NCBI RefSeq assembly: GCF_017876595.1
Contig: NZ_JAGIOG010000001.1
Span: 3,100,001 to 3,164,000 of the forward strand
Source: Aeromicrobium fastidiosum
GTDB taxonomy: Bacteria > Actinomycetota > Actinomycetes > Propionibacteriales > Nocardioidaceae
Direction: 5' to 3'
DNA: 64,000 nucleotides
Position 1 is the stretch's first letter; each line of letters begins with the position of its first letter. Of this stretch, positions 27,788-35,562 are shown piece by piece. Position numbers and translations under genes: made by a program. The notes beneath the pieces are model-generated. The model did no database searches and was not told the DNA's origin. It saw only the letters and a list, made by a program, of their open reading frames with translations.

Positions 27788-28413
27788 CGTCCTCTTCTGC
27801 ACAGCCCTCTTCTTCGCACTCCTACCCCCCTGAGCCGTGGGACCTCCACGGGCACGCGTACGTCGCGGCGTGGCTCGTCCCGGTGGCCGACCTCCCCGCT
27901 CCGCACTCCCCCGCTACGAAGGCCATTACGCTGTTCGGTCGCGGCATCGTCGGCACGGCGTTCTTCGTCTACGAAGAGCCGAGCCCATTGACGTACGACG
28001 AGATCATGTCGACGGTGCTCGTGCGCGACGGCTGGCGCATCCGCGTGTCGATCACGCACATCTGGGTCAACAGCGAGGCCTCCCGTGACGGTGGACGCGA
28101 CCTGTGGGCCATCCCCAAGCAGCTGGCCGACTTCGACGTCACGCCGCACGTCTCGTACAGCGCGCACGGCATCGGATCGTTGGTGCTGCGTCGCGTGCGC
28201 CGGCTGCCCCGCATGCTTCCTGCGGGTTTCAGGATCGCCCAGGACCAGGGCGGGCACCTGCTGGTGTCGCCCGTGACCGGGCGGATGCGGTTCGGCACCG
28301 CCTCCGGGCGTTGGACGTTCGACGCGGACGGCCAGCTGGGCTTCCTGCACGGACGCAAGCCGTTGCTGACGTTGGCCGCCAGCCCGTTCCGGCTCCTGTT
28401 CGGCCGCCGCTGA
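27784..28413 (+). CDS. Acetoacetate decarboxylase-like protein
   Basis: The 209-residue protein resembles the acetoacetate decarboxylase fold: W-D-L-H-G-H-A-Y-V, a central W-V-N-S-E-A-S-R-D-G-G-R-D-L-W-A-I-P-K-Q-L-A segment, and a C-terminal G-F-L-H-G-R-K-P. The I-P-K-Q-L-A stretch contains the region where the Schiff-base lysine lies in this family, but activity is not certain. It is the last gene of the TetR-BVMO operon (ATGA overlap). Confidence 0.7.
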   Translation: MTSSSAQPSSSHSYPPEPWDLHGHAYVAAWLVPVADLPAPHSPATKAITLFGRGIVGTAFFVYEEPSPLTYDEIMSTVLVRDGWRIRVSITHIWVNSEASRDGGRDLWAIPKQLADFDVTPHVSYSAHGIGSLVLRRVRRLPRMLPAGFRIAQDQGGHLLVSPVTGRMRFGTASGRWTFDADGQLGFLHGRKPLLTLAASPFRLLFGRR

Positions 28414-28535
28414 GCGAGCCGGGCTCGGGTGAGAATTGCCCGAGAACATCGCGTCGACCTGTCTCGTAAGCCCCGGCGCGCCCTATGTTGGGCGAACCCG
28501 TCGGCCACCGTGGCCGGCAGTCGTCAGGAGCCGCA

Positions 28536-29315
28536 GTGAGCAACGACCGCCAGCAACGAGCCGCCCGTGCCGAGCAGATGCGCCGCGACCGCGAGAAGGC
28601 CGACCGCAGGCAGCGCAACGTCATCACTGTCGCGATCGTCGCGGTGGTCGCCGTCCTGATCGGCGTCGGCAGCTACGCGGTCACGTCCGCGTCCGGCGGC
28701 AAGAGCTCGCCCGTCGTTCAGCCTGCGAACGCCACGAAGGACCACGGGATCGTCTACGACGCCGCGGCGGCGGGTGCGACTCCCCCGGCCGGCGCCAAGC
28801 CCGTCACAGTGGAGATCTACGAGGACTTCCAGTGCCCCGTCTGCAAGTCCTTCGAGGCCGCCACCGGCGACTTCCTGGACGCCCAGGTGGCGTCGGGGGC
28901 CGTCACGATCGCCTACAAGCCGTTCTCGTTCCTCGACGACAACGGCGGCAGCCCCAATCGCTACTCCCACCGCGCCACCAACGCCGCCCTGTGCGTGCTC
29001 GCCGATGGCGGAGCGTCCGCGTACAAGAAGATGCACGACGCCCTCTACGCGAACCAGCCCGAGGAGCGCACGGACGGGCCAGAGGACGACGAGCTCATCG
29101 ACCGCGCGAAGCAGATCGGTGTCACCGGCATCGACTCGTGCATCCGCGACGAGAAGTACGAGGGCTGGATCGACGAGGCACGTGCGGCCGGCGAGAAGGC
29201 CGGCGTCGATCAGACCCCGACCGTCGTCGTCGACGGCAAGGCCGTGTCGAACTCAGCTGGCGGCGCACCGGGCGTCGAGGACCTGCAGGCCGCGATCGCC
29301 GCGGCTCAGGCCTGA
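28536..29315 (+). CDS. Membrane-anchored DsbA-like thiol oxidoreductase
   Basis: The 259-residue protein has a basic N-terminus (1-27), one membrane anchor (about 28-50) and an extracytoplasmic thioredoxin-fold domain with C100-P-V-C103 in the E-D-F-Q-C-P-V-C context and a cis-proline Q-T-P-T-V-V-V. It likely forms or reshuffles disulfides in exported proteins, as in the Thioredoxin_4 group of Actinobacteria. The GTG at 28536 follows CAGGAG. It appears monocistronic. Confidence 0.88.
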   Translation: MSNDRQQRAARAEQMRRDREKADRRQRNVITVAIVAVVAVLIGVGSYAVTSASGGKSSPVVQPANATKDHGIVYDAAAAGATPPAGAKPVTVEIYEDFQCPVCKSFEAATGDFLDAQVASGAVTIAYKPFSFLDDNGGSPNRYSHRATNAALCVLADGGASAYKKMHDALYANQPEERTDGPEDDELIDRAKQIGVTGIDSCIRDEKYEGWIDEARAAGEKAGVDQTPTVVVDGKAVSNSAGGAPGVEDLQAAIAAAQA

Positions 29316-29451
29316 GCCGCGGGGCCGCGCGCATGTGCGGTCCGCGATGTCATGCAGTGCCGCCGCGCATGTCGTTGCCTTCACTTCAGCCCCAGAGGTA
29401 ACGTGCCGAGACGAGGTGTCGCACTGGCGCGCCAACGCACGAGGGAACCCC

Positions 29452-30783
29452 ATGACCACGAGAAGTACCCGCCGCACGTGGGCGGCCGCCCTGCTCACCG
29501 CCTCGGCGATGCTGACTGCCGGACTCGCCTCGCCCGCAACAGCAGCGACGAGCACCGGCGCATCGAAGGGTGCCGTGACGCTCGACGGCCGGCCCGTGGT
29601 CGCCGCGAAGGTCCAGATCTACCGTCTCGTCTACCAGGAGACCAACCAAGAGCTCGAGGTCGCGGACAACCCCCTGAAGACCGACTACACCGACAGCAAG
29701 GGGCGCTACTCGTTCGCCGGCCTGTCCGCGAAGTCCGCCACCAGCAACAGGTACGTCGTGCTCGTCACCGACCGCACGGGGCGGATCGTCAAGACCTTCC
29801 GCACCATCGTTGCGAAGAAGGGCAAGACGGTCACGAAGAACATCCATGCGCGGGCGGCGGCCTCTCTCACCGGCACGCTGGCAACGAGTGACGGCCGCTC
29901 GCCGGCGGGACTGAGGGTCGGGCCCGACCACGGGCTGTACAACGATCAAGGGCCGTCGTACGACAAGCTGTACCCCGACTGGGACACGGTCGTGAAGGCC
30001 GATGGAACGTTCTCGCTGCGCGGCATCCCCGCCGACAACTACAGCGGCGTCGTGGTCTCCGACGGTCGGTACGGCTCGCAGTGCTACGACTTCACGCGCG
30101 TCGCGCTGGTCGACTGCGCCACCGGGACCGACAGCGCCGCATACGCCCCCCAGGGCATCTCGCTGACCGCCGGAGAGCAGCGAACCCTCCCCACCGTGAC
30201 GATGACGAAGTTCGGCCCGGCTTCCACCAAGCTGGCCGGCACCGCCACGGACGCCTCTGGCAAGCCACTGAAGGGCATCGAGGTCACCGTGTCGAGCAGC
30301 GCGGCGGCGGGCACGAAGGGTGCGACTCGATCCAGCGGGCGTTTCACCGTCCAGGACCGCCTCCCGGCGGGCCCCTACACGGTCAGGTTCGACGACCCGA
30401 AGAAGGTGTGGGCGTCGCAGTACCTCGGTGGTGGGCCGGACAAGTCGGCACGGCAGGTAGTCACGATCACCCCGGGGCAGCCCATCAGCGGACTGGACAC
30501 CGCCCTGAAGTCGAGGTCGTCGGCCAAGTTCGCCACCAAGGTCACCGGCCGCACGGCCAAGGTCGCCGTCAGCATCAAGCGCACTGCGACGGGCAGCGCC
30601 CCAGGCGGGACGTTCTGGCTGTCATTCAACGGCCTCAGCACCGCGGCAGACCAGGTCAAGAAGGGGAAGGCGAGTGTCACCTTCATCGGCCTCCCGAAGG
30701 GCACGCTCTCGCTCGTCGCCCACTACTCGGGCACCAGCAGCACGGCCGAGTTCTCGAAGGTCGTCAAGGTCACGGTCGAGTAG
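29452..30783 (+). CDS. Secreted multi-domain protein with carboxypeptidase-regulatory-like repeats
   Basis: The 443-residue protein has a Sec signal peptide ending near A-S-P-A-T-A-A (residue 30-35). Several beta-sandwich segments follow that resemble CarboxypepD_reg/Cna-B-like domains: T-D-S-K-G-R-Y-S-F-A-G-L, K-A-D-G-T-F-S-L-R-G-I and G-K-P-L-K-G-I-E-V-T-V. A final Ig-like domain (about 345-443) follows. No cell-wall sorting motif or catalytic residues were seen. It is probably an extracellular structural or adhesive protein. A GAGGGA ribosome-binding site precedes ATG 29452. Confidence 0.75.
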   Translation: MTTRSTRRTWAAALLTASAMLTAGLASPATAATSTGASKGAVTLDGRPVVAAKVQIYRLVYQETNQELEVADNPLKTDYTDSKGRYSFAGLSAKSATSNRYVVLVTDRTGRIVKTFRTIVAKKGKTVTKNIHARAAASLTGTLATSDGRSPAGLRVGPDHGLYNDQGPSYDKLYPDWDTVVKADGTFSLRGIPADNYSGVVVSDGRYGSQCYDFTRVALVDCATGTDSAAYAPQGISLTAGEQRTLPTVTMTKFGPASTKLAGTATDASGKPLKGIEVTVSSSAAAGTKGATRSSGRFTVQDRLPAGPYTVRFDDPKKVWASQYLGGGPDKSARQVVTITPGQPISGLDTALKSRSSAKFATKVTGRTAKVAVSIKRTATGSAPGGTFWLSFNGLSTAADQVKKGKASVTFIGLPKGTLSLVAHYSGTSSTAEFSKVVKVTVE

Positions 30784-30802
30784 CCAGGAGCAGCAGATCG
30801 GG

Positions 30803-30832
30803 GCAGCCCTCGTCATCCCGGCGGGGGCTGCT
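30803..30832 (+). terminator. Terminator-like hairpin
   Basis: GCAGCCC and GGGGCTGC arms follow the secreted protein gene and are trailed by TTC; the T tract is weak. It separates this gene from the convergent membrane protein. Confidence 0.5.
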
Positions 30833-30866
30833 TCATGCGCGGCAGACATCAAGGCGTGACGCGCCG

Positions 30867-31487
30867 TCAGGGCAACAGCACATTCGCTTCCGTGCCGTCG
30901 TGCAGCCGGTACGTCAGGCGCAGGCGGCCGTCCGCACCTGTCACCACCCGGTAGGAGTCCGTGGACTTCGCTCGAACGTCCGGCGCGGATAGAAGCGTGT
31001 CGACCCGCTCGAAGACGACTCCGTTGCCTCGATACAGAGTCAGGGTCGTCTCACCGAAGGTGAAAGGTACGAGGATGTAGCCGGGCGACCCCTCCGGCAC
31101 GTCCAGGCGGACTTGCGGGGACTCCCCGACGGCGAGAAGAAGTAAGAAGTTCGCGAAGACCGTCGCGGCAAGCGCAGCCAGCACAGTCGCTGGCACCAGG
31201 ACAGCCAGATGCAGAAACTCAGCGACTCGCCCTGTCGCGGCCGACGCCGTCGCGCCCATGAAGGATGCCGCTACACACCAGATGGATGCGGTGGCGAGCA
31301 GCGCAGCGATCCACACGGCATCGAGCGGACCTACCCGAACGATCCGTTCCATCAGAAAGAGGACCGAGCCGTATGAGGCACCTGCTGACAGCAGACCGGC
31401 CAGGAACACAGGAAGGGGCCAGCGACGACCACCAGCCGTCGCATGGGGCTCTGAAGCTTCGATCGCTTCCATCTCGCTCGTGTCCAC
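30867..31487 (-). CDS. Membrane protein of unknown function
   Basis: The 206-residue protein has an N-terminal cytoplasmic tail and four hydrophobic segments between about residues 25 and 120: L-P-V-F-L-A-G-L-L, A-V-W-I-A-A-L-L, F-L-H-L-A-V-L-V-P and F-A-N-F-L-L-L-L. A soluble beta-rich C-terminal domain (about 125-206) follows. No family was recognised. It is the last chromosomal gene before the integrated element. Base composition is less GC-biased than in the housekeeping genes. Confidence 0.6.
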   Translation of the reverse strand: MDTSEMEAIEASEPHATAGGRRWPLPVFLAGLLSAGASYGSVLFLMERIVRVGPLDAVWIAALLATASIWCVAASFMGATASAATGRVAEFLHLAVLVPATVLAALAATVFANFLLLLAVGESPQVRLDVPEGSPGYILVPFTFGETTLTLYRGNGVVFERVDTLLSAPDVRAKSTDSYRVVTGADGRLRLTYRLHDGTEANVLLP

Positions 31488-31574
31488 GGTGCGACGACGC
31501 TAACACCCTGTCTCGCCCGGACAACTGCTGATCTGCTGAACAGGTGGCGGGGCGACACGTGTAGACAATGAAGA

Positions 31575-31596
31575 ACGCCCTCCAGATGGAGGGCGT
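31575..31596 (-). terminator. Original chromosomal terminator of tRNA-Val(CAC)
   Basis: Perfect 9-bp arms ACGCCCTCC/GGAGGGCGT with loop AGAT stand immediately beyond the displaced tRNA 3' end, reading leftward. A similar hairpin at 43128-43147 now serves the reconstituted tRNA gene. Confidence 0.65.
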
Positions 31597-31603
31597 CCTC
31601 AGT

Positions 31604-31647
31604 GTGGGCGATACTGGGTTCGAACCAGTGACCTCTTCGGTGTGAAC
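31604..31647. repeat. attL: 44-bp displaced tRNA-Val 3' end
   Basis: This is identical to 43155-43198 and covers the anticodon loop, variable loop, T-arm and acceptor 3' strand of tRNA-Val(CAC) on the minus strand. The 5' half of the tRNA is not present here, so it is not a functional tRNA gene. Before integration it was joined to 43199-43227. Confidence 0.93.
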
Positions 31648-31660
31648 CATGTGATGCACG

Positions 31661-31774
31661 TTTCTCGCTGTTTCACACTGCACAGTTCTAGCCGGGATTG
31701 CAGCGAATGTGTACCAACTGAAACAGCGGGAAACCGAGGGAAATCTGACCCAATGGCTGTCAGGTTGGCTGTCA
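31661..31774. promoter_or_regulatory. Left arm: inverted repeats and paired putative integrase arm sites
   Basis: Two direct copies of TGGCTGTCA lie at 31754-31762 and 31766-31774, 12 bp apart. The same 12-bp-spaced pair is at 43064-43072 and 43076-43084 next to the right repeat, which is the pattern of arm-type sites for a bivalent tyrosine integrase. Between attL and this pair, TTTCTCGCTGTTTCA (31661-31675) is inverted as TGAAACAGCGGGAAA (31719-31733), matching at 14 of 15 positions, perhaps for an accessory factor. Confidence 0.65.
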
Positions 31775-31780
31775 AAATGT

Positions 31781-31813
31781 GAAGGCCCCCGCACCCCACG
31801 AGCGAGGGCCTTC
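31781..31813 (-). terminator. Terminator-like hairpin at the end of the capsid operon
   Basis: GAAGGCCC and GGGCCTTC form 8-bp arms; read leftward, the hairpin is followed by ACATTTTGA. It would stop late transcription before the integrase arm sites and the host chromosome. Confidence 0.55.
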
Positions 31814-32049
31814 GGTCCCCCGGAGCGAACCGACTAAGGAAACTCCGGAAGTCAGGGCTTGAGGGACGACGAGCGAGAGGCCAGTCTCAGCGCCGTCCCT
31901 CCCAGCGGAGACAAGTCGATCCGCCGTTGCCTGCCCCGGCTCGTGGCCGGGGAGTTGGTCCCTCGGTGAGGGGTGAAACGTAGCGCACGGAAACCGACCC
32001 CATGTTGCTAGTGGGTTGGACCCTCACCGAGGAAGTTCGATAGTTCGAT
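31814..32049 (-). other. Structured non-coding left end of the element
   Basis: No gene is seen in these 236 bp. A perfect 12-bp inverted repeat CCTCGGTGAGGG (31961-31972) and its complement (32021-32032) encloses 48 bases. A CCCCGG/CCGGGG hairpin lies near 31934-31952. The stretch follows the last structural gene and could be a packaging site, replication origin or 3'-UTR RNA; sequence alone does not decide. Confidence 0.5.
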
Positions 32050-32391
32050 CTAGCCCGCCCGTCGCCGGTAGTTGTTCAGCACGAGCGTCTCGACGAGCGA
32101 GAACGACCACGGTGAGCCGGGGCTCTCCTTGAACGCTCCAGCCTCGATCTCACGGGCGCTCGTCGGGTTGCTAAGGCTGCGAGCGCCGTAGGTGACGATC
32201 ACCCCGGCGATGCCGTCGGAGACGGTCACGGTGCCGTCTGACGCGGTCTGGAAGCCCTTCCCACGGGTGTACTCACGGACGAGCAGCACGGCTCCAGCAG
32301 CGTGCTCGTCAGCTTGCGCCGTGAGGGTCTCGTCAGCGGCCCAGCCTAGGTAGCCGAGCAGTGTCGAGCCCGTGGGAAGGGCAGCCATCAT
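32050..32391 (-). CDS. Head-tail adaptor/connector-like protein
   Basis: The 113-residue protein starts at tandem ATG codons (32391/32388), the first overlapping the capsid stop. It is mostly helical at its N-terminus with A-D-E-T-L-T-A-Q-A-D-E-H-A-A-G-A-V-L, as in gp6/gp15-like head completion proteins placed after the major capsid gene. It ends in a conserved-looking E-T-L-V-L-N-N-Y-R-R. The call depends on position as well as pattern. It would sit under the portal and offer a docking surface for a tail that the element does not encode. Confidence 0.6.
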   Translation of the reverse strand: MMAALPTGSTLLGYLGWAADETLTAQADEHAAGAVLLVREYTRGKGFQTASDGTVTVSDGIAGVIVTYGARSLSNPTSAREIEAGAFKESPGSPWSFSLVETLVLNNYRRRAG

Positions 32392-33269
32392 GCAGCCGGG
32401 ATCGTGATGCCGGTGATCTTGACCACGGCGCTCGGGTTCACAGGCGCGACGTCGTAACGGGCCTGCACGCGGATGCCGACCTCGCCGGTTCCTGCGTACA
32501 GCTCGTTGAGAATCTTCACCGAGGGCGCGAGGTCGCGGGCGACCGCCACCTGCGAGAAGTCCACCAGCGCGGCCCGCCCCGTCGGCGTGCCTCCGGTCGT
32601 GTCGGGGATGCGCGGCGTCACCACGATCGGGATGCCGAACGCCCGGTACACACTGTCCAGCGTGGGGTCCGGCTGCGCGAGGTAGCGCCCGTCCCCGTCC
32701 TTCAGGCCCTTGAGGGTGACGAACTCGCGCGGGGTCACGACGAACTTGAGCGAGCCCATGTTGACGTTGGCGCTGAGGGCCTTGCTCCACGCTGCGAGCA
32801 GCACGTCATACGTCAGCCCACCGGCGGCGGCGACCGTCTGCGTCCCGAGCCACGAGAAGAGGCCACGAGGCGTCTCCACGCCGTCTCCGGAGGCTCCGAA
32901 GAACTGCGTGTCGATTTTGCTCGCGACGTCGGTCACGAGGCGCTGACGGACGGCGGTCTCCAGCGACACCACGGCCTGTCGGACGATCTCCTCCGACATC
33001 TTCGTGATGACCTTGACGCTCTTCATCGTCGAGGGCAGCAGCGAGACGTCGCCGAAGTCGACATCACGAGTCGGAATCGTCTCGCCTTCGCCGGTCCAGC
33101 CGGGATCGGTGATCGGGCCACCGAGGCTCGGGAGCCGAAGCGGTCCGGCGGTGTCGTAGATGACCGGGCCGGATGCGAGGAAGACGCTCTGCGCCTCCAG
33201 CGGCTTCGTCAGGACCTTGGCGACCTGCGTCTGCAGCAGCTCGGTGGCGTTGCCGGTGTTGATTGCCAT
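32388..33269 (-). CDS. Major capsid protein (HK97 fold)
   Basis: The 293-residue protein has features of phage major capsids: N-terminal helical arm, S-L-L-P-S-T-M-K-S-V-K-V-I-T-K-M-S-E-E-I-V-R, a central E-loop region, and the A-domain segment F-V-V-T-P-R-E-F-V-T-L-K-G-L-K-D. C-terminal strands R-V-Q-A-R-Y-D-V-A-P-V-N-P-S-A-V-V-K follow. There is no fused scaffold or protease; a separate scaffold lies upstream. Its leader carries a CCGATACTT motif at 33371-33379 (minus strand), shared with two other late genes. Length is typical for small HK97-fold capsids. Confidence 0.88.
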   Translation of the reverse strand: MAINTGNATELLQTQVAKVLTKPLEAQSVFLASGPVIYDTAGPLRLPSLGGPITDPGWTGEGETIPTRDVDFGDVSLLPSTMKSVKVITKMSEEIVRQAVVSLETAVRQRLVTDVASKIDTQFFGASGDGVETPRGLFSWLGTQTVAAAGGLTYDVLLAAWSKALSANVNMGSLKFVVTPREFVTLKGLKDGDGRYLAQPDPTLDSVYRAFGIPIVVTPRIPDTTGGTPTGRAALVDFSQVAVARDLAPSVKILNELYAGTGEVGIRVQARYDVAPVNPSAVVKITGITIPAA

Positions 33270-33404
33270 GAGGGTTCTCCGAAAGTAGGAATCGAGTGAT
33301 TCGCTTTCGGGCCTCTAGCCCTCATGCCTTACATCGGTCGGGCCTCTAGCCCTTCCGGTGCGTCTGCCGTAAGTATCGGCAGCTCGTGCGCCAGACTGTC
33401 CGGC

Positions 33405-34061
33405 ATGTCAGTCCCCGTCGCCTTCTACGAGGCCGCTGCTCAAGTCATCCCGGTCTTGCTGCTCACTGAGGGCGTGCGGGCTGGCCTTCTACTGCGTGAC
33501 ATCCGAGACGTCCGCAGGATTGAGGACGAGAACGACGCTGCCAACAACGCACTGACTGAGTTGGAAGAGGAACTCGCGGAGCTTGAGTCCCAGAAGGCGG
33601 AGATGGTTCTAGAGGCTGCAGTTTCATCGATACCCGACAGCCAAAGGGACCACCTCAAGCGCATCTTGGAGAAGTCCGATGCGGTGATAGCGAAGGCGAA
33701 GAAGACGCGAGAGGCGCGCGACAAAGACGACGCGCGGGCGCGTCGCATCGCGAACCAAGCACGGGCTCTAGAAACCTCGACAGTGGCTCTTATCGGCCTG
33801 ACGGTCCTTGCCGAGGTACTCGGGATTGCCGTCGCGATGTCCGTCATCGCGAGCCCAAGCCTGCGCGGCGACGGCACGTTCCTTCTCGTGTATGCAGCAA
33901 TCTGTTTCGGCGTCGCTGGCGTCATGCAGCAGTTGTTTCACCCGCTGACCATCGACAAGCCGAAAGGTCGAGCCCAAAAGGCAGTCAACTTCGCTTTGCG
34001 CTGGTCTCCGTTCCTCCCTCAAGCGGTCCTAGTGGCGGGCGGCGTTTGGGTGGTGAACTAG
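33405..34061 (+). CDS. Coiled-coil membrane protein, opposite-strand cargo gene of the element
   Basis: The 218-residue protein has a short hydrophobic N-terminus (A-A-A-Q-V-I-P-V-L-L-L) and a long charged coiled coil (about 32-125, with E-L-E-E-E-L-A-E-L-E-S-Q-K). Two adjacent membrane helices (about 128-150 and 157-177) and a last hydrophobic segment (about 197-217) follow. It lies on the plus strand inside a minus-strand structural operon, and its 3' end overlaps the Rep gene tail to tail. Such opposite-strand genes are often expressed in the integrated state and affect the host or other phages. The function is unknown; exclusion or defence is only a hypothesis. Confidence 0.65.
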   Translation: MSVPVAFYEAAAQVIPVLLLTEGVRAGLLLRDIRDVRRIEDENDAANNALTELEEELAELESQKAEMVLEAAVSSIPDSQRDHLKRILEKSDAVIAKAKKTREARDKDDARARRIANQARALETSTVALIGLTVLAEVLGIAVAMSVIASPSLRGDGTFLLVYAAICFGVAGVMQQLFHPLTIDKPKGRAQKAVNFALRWSPFLPQAVLVAGGVWVVN

Positions 34062-34786
34062 TCCGCTGGCTGTTCTCGCAGCACCCGGCTGACAGCCTTC
34101 CACCCGCCCGCGACGTGCTCGCCGTCCACCCGCCAAAAGTAGCGGCTTGAGTGCTGCAGGTGCCCGCCGTTGGTCCACAGCCGGTGCGGCAGGTCGATCG
34201 TCCGCCACTTCTCCCGCGCGGCCCAGAGGTATCGCGCCGCTCCCGGCGCATGACCCACCCGCCGGACCTCGGCGACTGCTCCGAAGCCTGCCCGCTGCGC
34301 TACGTCACTCAGCACGTGCTCGGGTGGGATCGAGCCGTGCGCCAGCGCATGAACGTGGTGCGCGTGCCGTCCGTCTCGGCGCTCGTTGCACTCCACGACC
34401 CACGCCCACTCCAGCGGGAAGCCTCGGCGCTGCAGGTTGCGCCTGACGTTCCGCATCCACGCTGCCGTCTCGGCGATGCCCTCAGGTGCTCGCGTCATGG
34501 TCAGCATGGCCTCGGGGTCCGATGCGCCTACGGCGCGGGCGACCGCTCGCCTTTTACCCCGGACGCAGTACGTGCACGTCAGCGCTCCACACCCATGCGG
34601 GCTCAGCTCGCCGGTCTCTCTGTTGATCGCCTCTCCCGGCTCGTCCAGTCTGTTCATGCAGTGGGGAGGGAGATACTGCTGCAGGAACGGTGTCGAGAGA
34701 TGTTGGTCAAAAAGGGTCGCCCCTAGAACAAGAGGGAGGGCCCTCGTTTCAGGCGCTATTAGAGTGGTGTCCATCGGAACTCGCAT
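34058..34786 (-). CDS. HUH-type replication initiator (rolling-circle Rep-like)
   Basis: The 242-residue protein has the order of motifs in HUH endonucleases. A hydrophobic strand M-L-T-M-T-R-A (motif 1) is at 94-100. The metal-binding H144-V-H146 lies in H-H-V-H-A-L-A-H-G (motif 2), preceded by W-A-W-V-V-E-C. A candidate nucleophile Tyr186 is in A-R-Y-L-W-A-A-R-E-K-W (motif 3). A cysteine cluster (66, 71, 74) may bind zinc. It would nick an origin and start rolling-circle replication of the excised element. It stands between scaffold and capsid genes, an unusual place. A second possible start is ATG 34774. Confidence 0.78.
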   Translation of the reverse strand: MRVPMDTTLIAPETRALPLVLGATLFDQHLSTPFLQQYLPPHCMNRLDEPGEAINRETGELSPHGCGALTCTYCVRGKRRAVARAVGASDPEAMLTMTRAPEGIAETAAWMRNVRRNLQRRGFPLEWAWVVECNERRDGRHAHHVHALAHGSIPPEHVLSDVAQRAGFGAVAEVRRVGHAPGAARYLWAAREKWRTIDLPHRLWTNGGHLQHSSRYFWRVDGEHVAGGWKAVSRVLREQPAD

Positions 34787-34933
34787 TTCCGGTCATGATC
34801 CCGAGCGCTGGCAGGCGCTGCGGGATCGTTACTTTCCTCGTCGAAGTCGTCGGCGCGACGCCCTCGCTTGTAGACACTCGCGAACCTCAGGTATGCGACC
34901 TCGCTGAGCCTCTTGAGGGGCTACGGTTCGGTA

Positions 34934-35137
34934 ATGAGTGCATGGATGAATCAAATCTTCGCCGCAGGACAAGCGAACCGAGGCAATGTCGTTCGACGCG
35001 CACGGCGCGATGTTGACCAGTACGTCGGTATGAGTGCCCTCATCGCTGAGTGTCAGCGTCGCGGCTTCCATGTGGTTGAGTCTGGTGAGCAGGTCATCAT
35101 CCTGTGCAACACCGGAGGCGTTGACATCCGCTGTTAA
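34934..35137 (+). CDS. Small protein of unknown function
   Basis: The frame from ATG 34934 encodes 67 residues: a helical, basic N-terminal half (A-G-Q-A-N-R-G-N-V-V-R-R-A-R-R-D-V) and a beta-like C-terminal half (R-G-F-H-V-V-E-S-G-E-Q-V-I-I-L-C-N). It has protein-like codon use. It is on the plus strand, divergent from rep, and overlaps the scaffold gene tail to tail by 4 bp. It may be a DNA-binding or regulatory protein. No family was recognised. Confidence 0.5.
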   Translation: MSAWMNQIFAAGQANRGNVVRRARRDVDQYVGMSALIAECQRRGFHVVESGEQVIILCNTGGVDIRC

Positions 35138-35562
35138 CCCTGCAGCAGGCCGACCAGGCTGACCTCTTCGGCGTCTGACTCGTTGCCCCTGAAGCCCTGC
35201 TGCGTCGGTCCCCCGACCTTGCTGAGGTGCGGCTTCTCCTTGGCGAGTGAGTCGGCTGCAGCTCGGATGAGCTCGGGGCTCGGCATCCCGCTCTCGGGGT
35301 CGTTGAACTCGTCGGACCACGGCAGGTTGCTCGCGTCCTGCAGGACCCGGCCTGCGGTGTGCTCGATTGCTGCGGACTGCAGCGCTGCGAGGTAGTCGTC
35401 TGCCTTCTTGGCCTTCAGCCGGTTCTCGGCGCTCTCGGCTCGGAGGGTCTCCACGTACTCGCGGCTGAACGTCTCCGGCTCCGTACGGGCATCCTCGGGC
35501 GGCTCTGTGCTCTCCGGGGGTGTCTCCACGGACTCGGGCGGGGTCTCAAGCGGCTGTGTCAT
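35134..35562 (-). CDS. Capsid scaffolding protein
   Basis: The 142-residue protein is acidic and proline/glutamate-rich at its N-terminus (E-T-P-P-E-S repeated), has a helical middle (Y-V-E-T-L-R-A-E-S-A-E-N-R-L-K-A-K-K-A-D) and a basic C-terminal segment. This is the typical look of GP20-like phage scaffolds. It lies after the MuF-like gene, as expected, but the capsid gene does not follow directly: the Rep and membrane cargo genes intervene. Confidence 0.72.
   Translation of the reverse strand: MTQPLETPPESVETPPESTEPPEDARTEPETFSREYVETLRAESAENRLKAKKADDYLAALQSAAIEHTAGRVLQDASNLPWSDEFNDPESGMPSPELIRAAADSLAKEKPHLSKVGGPTQQGFRGNESDAEEVSLVGLLQG

Noticed and set aside
31604..31676. A second tRNA-Val gene at the left end of the element
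   Set aside because: Only the 3' 43 bases of the tRNA are present; the D-arm and 5' acceptor are absent, so it is an att copy.
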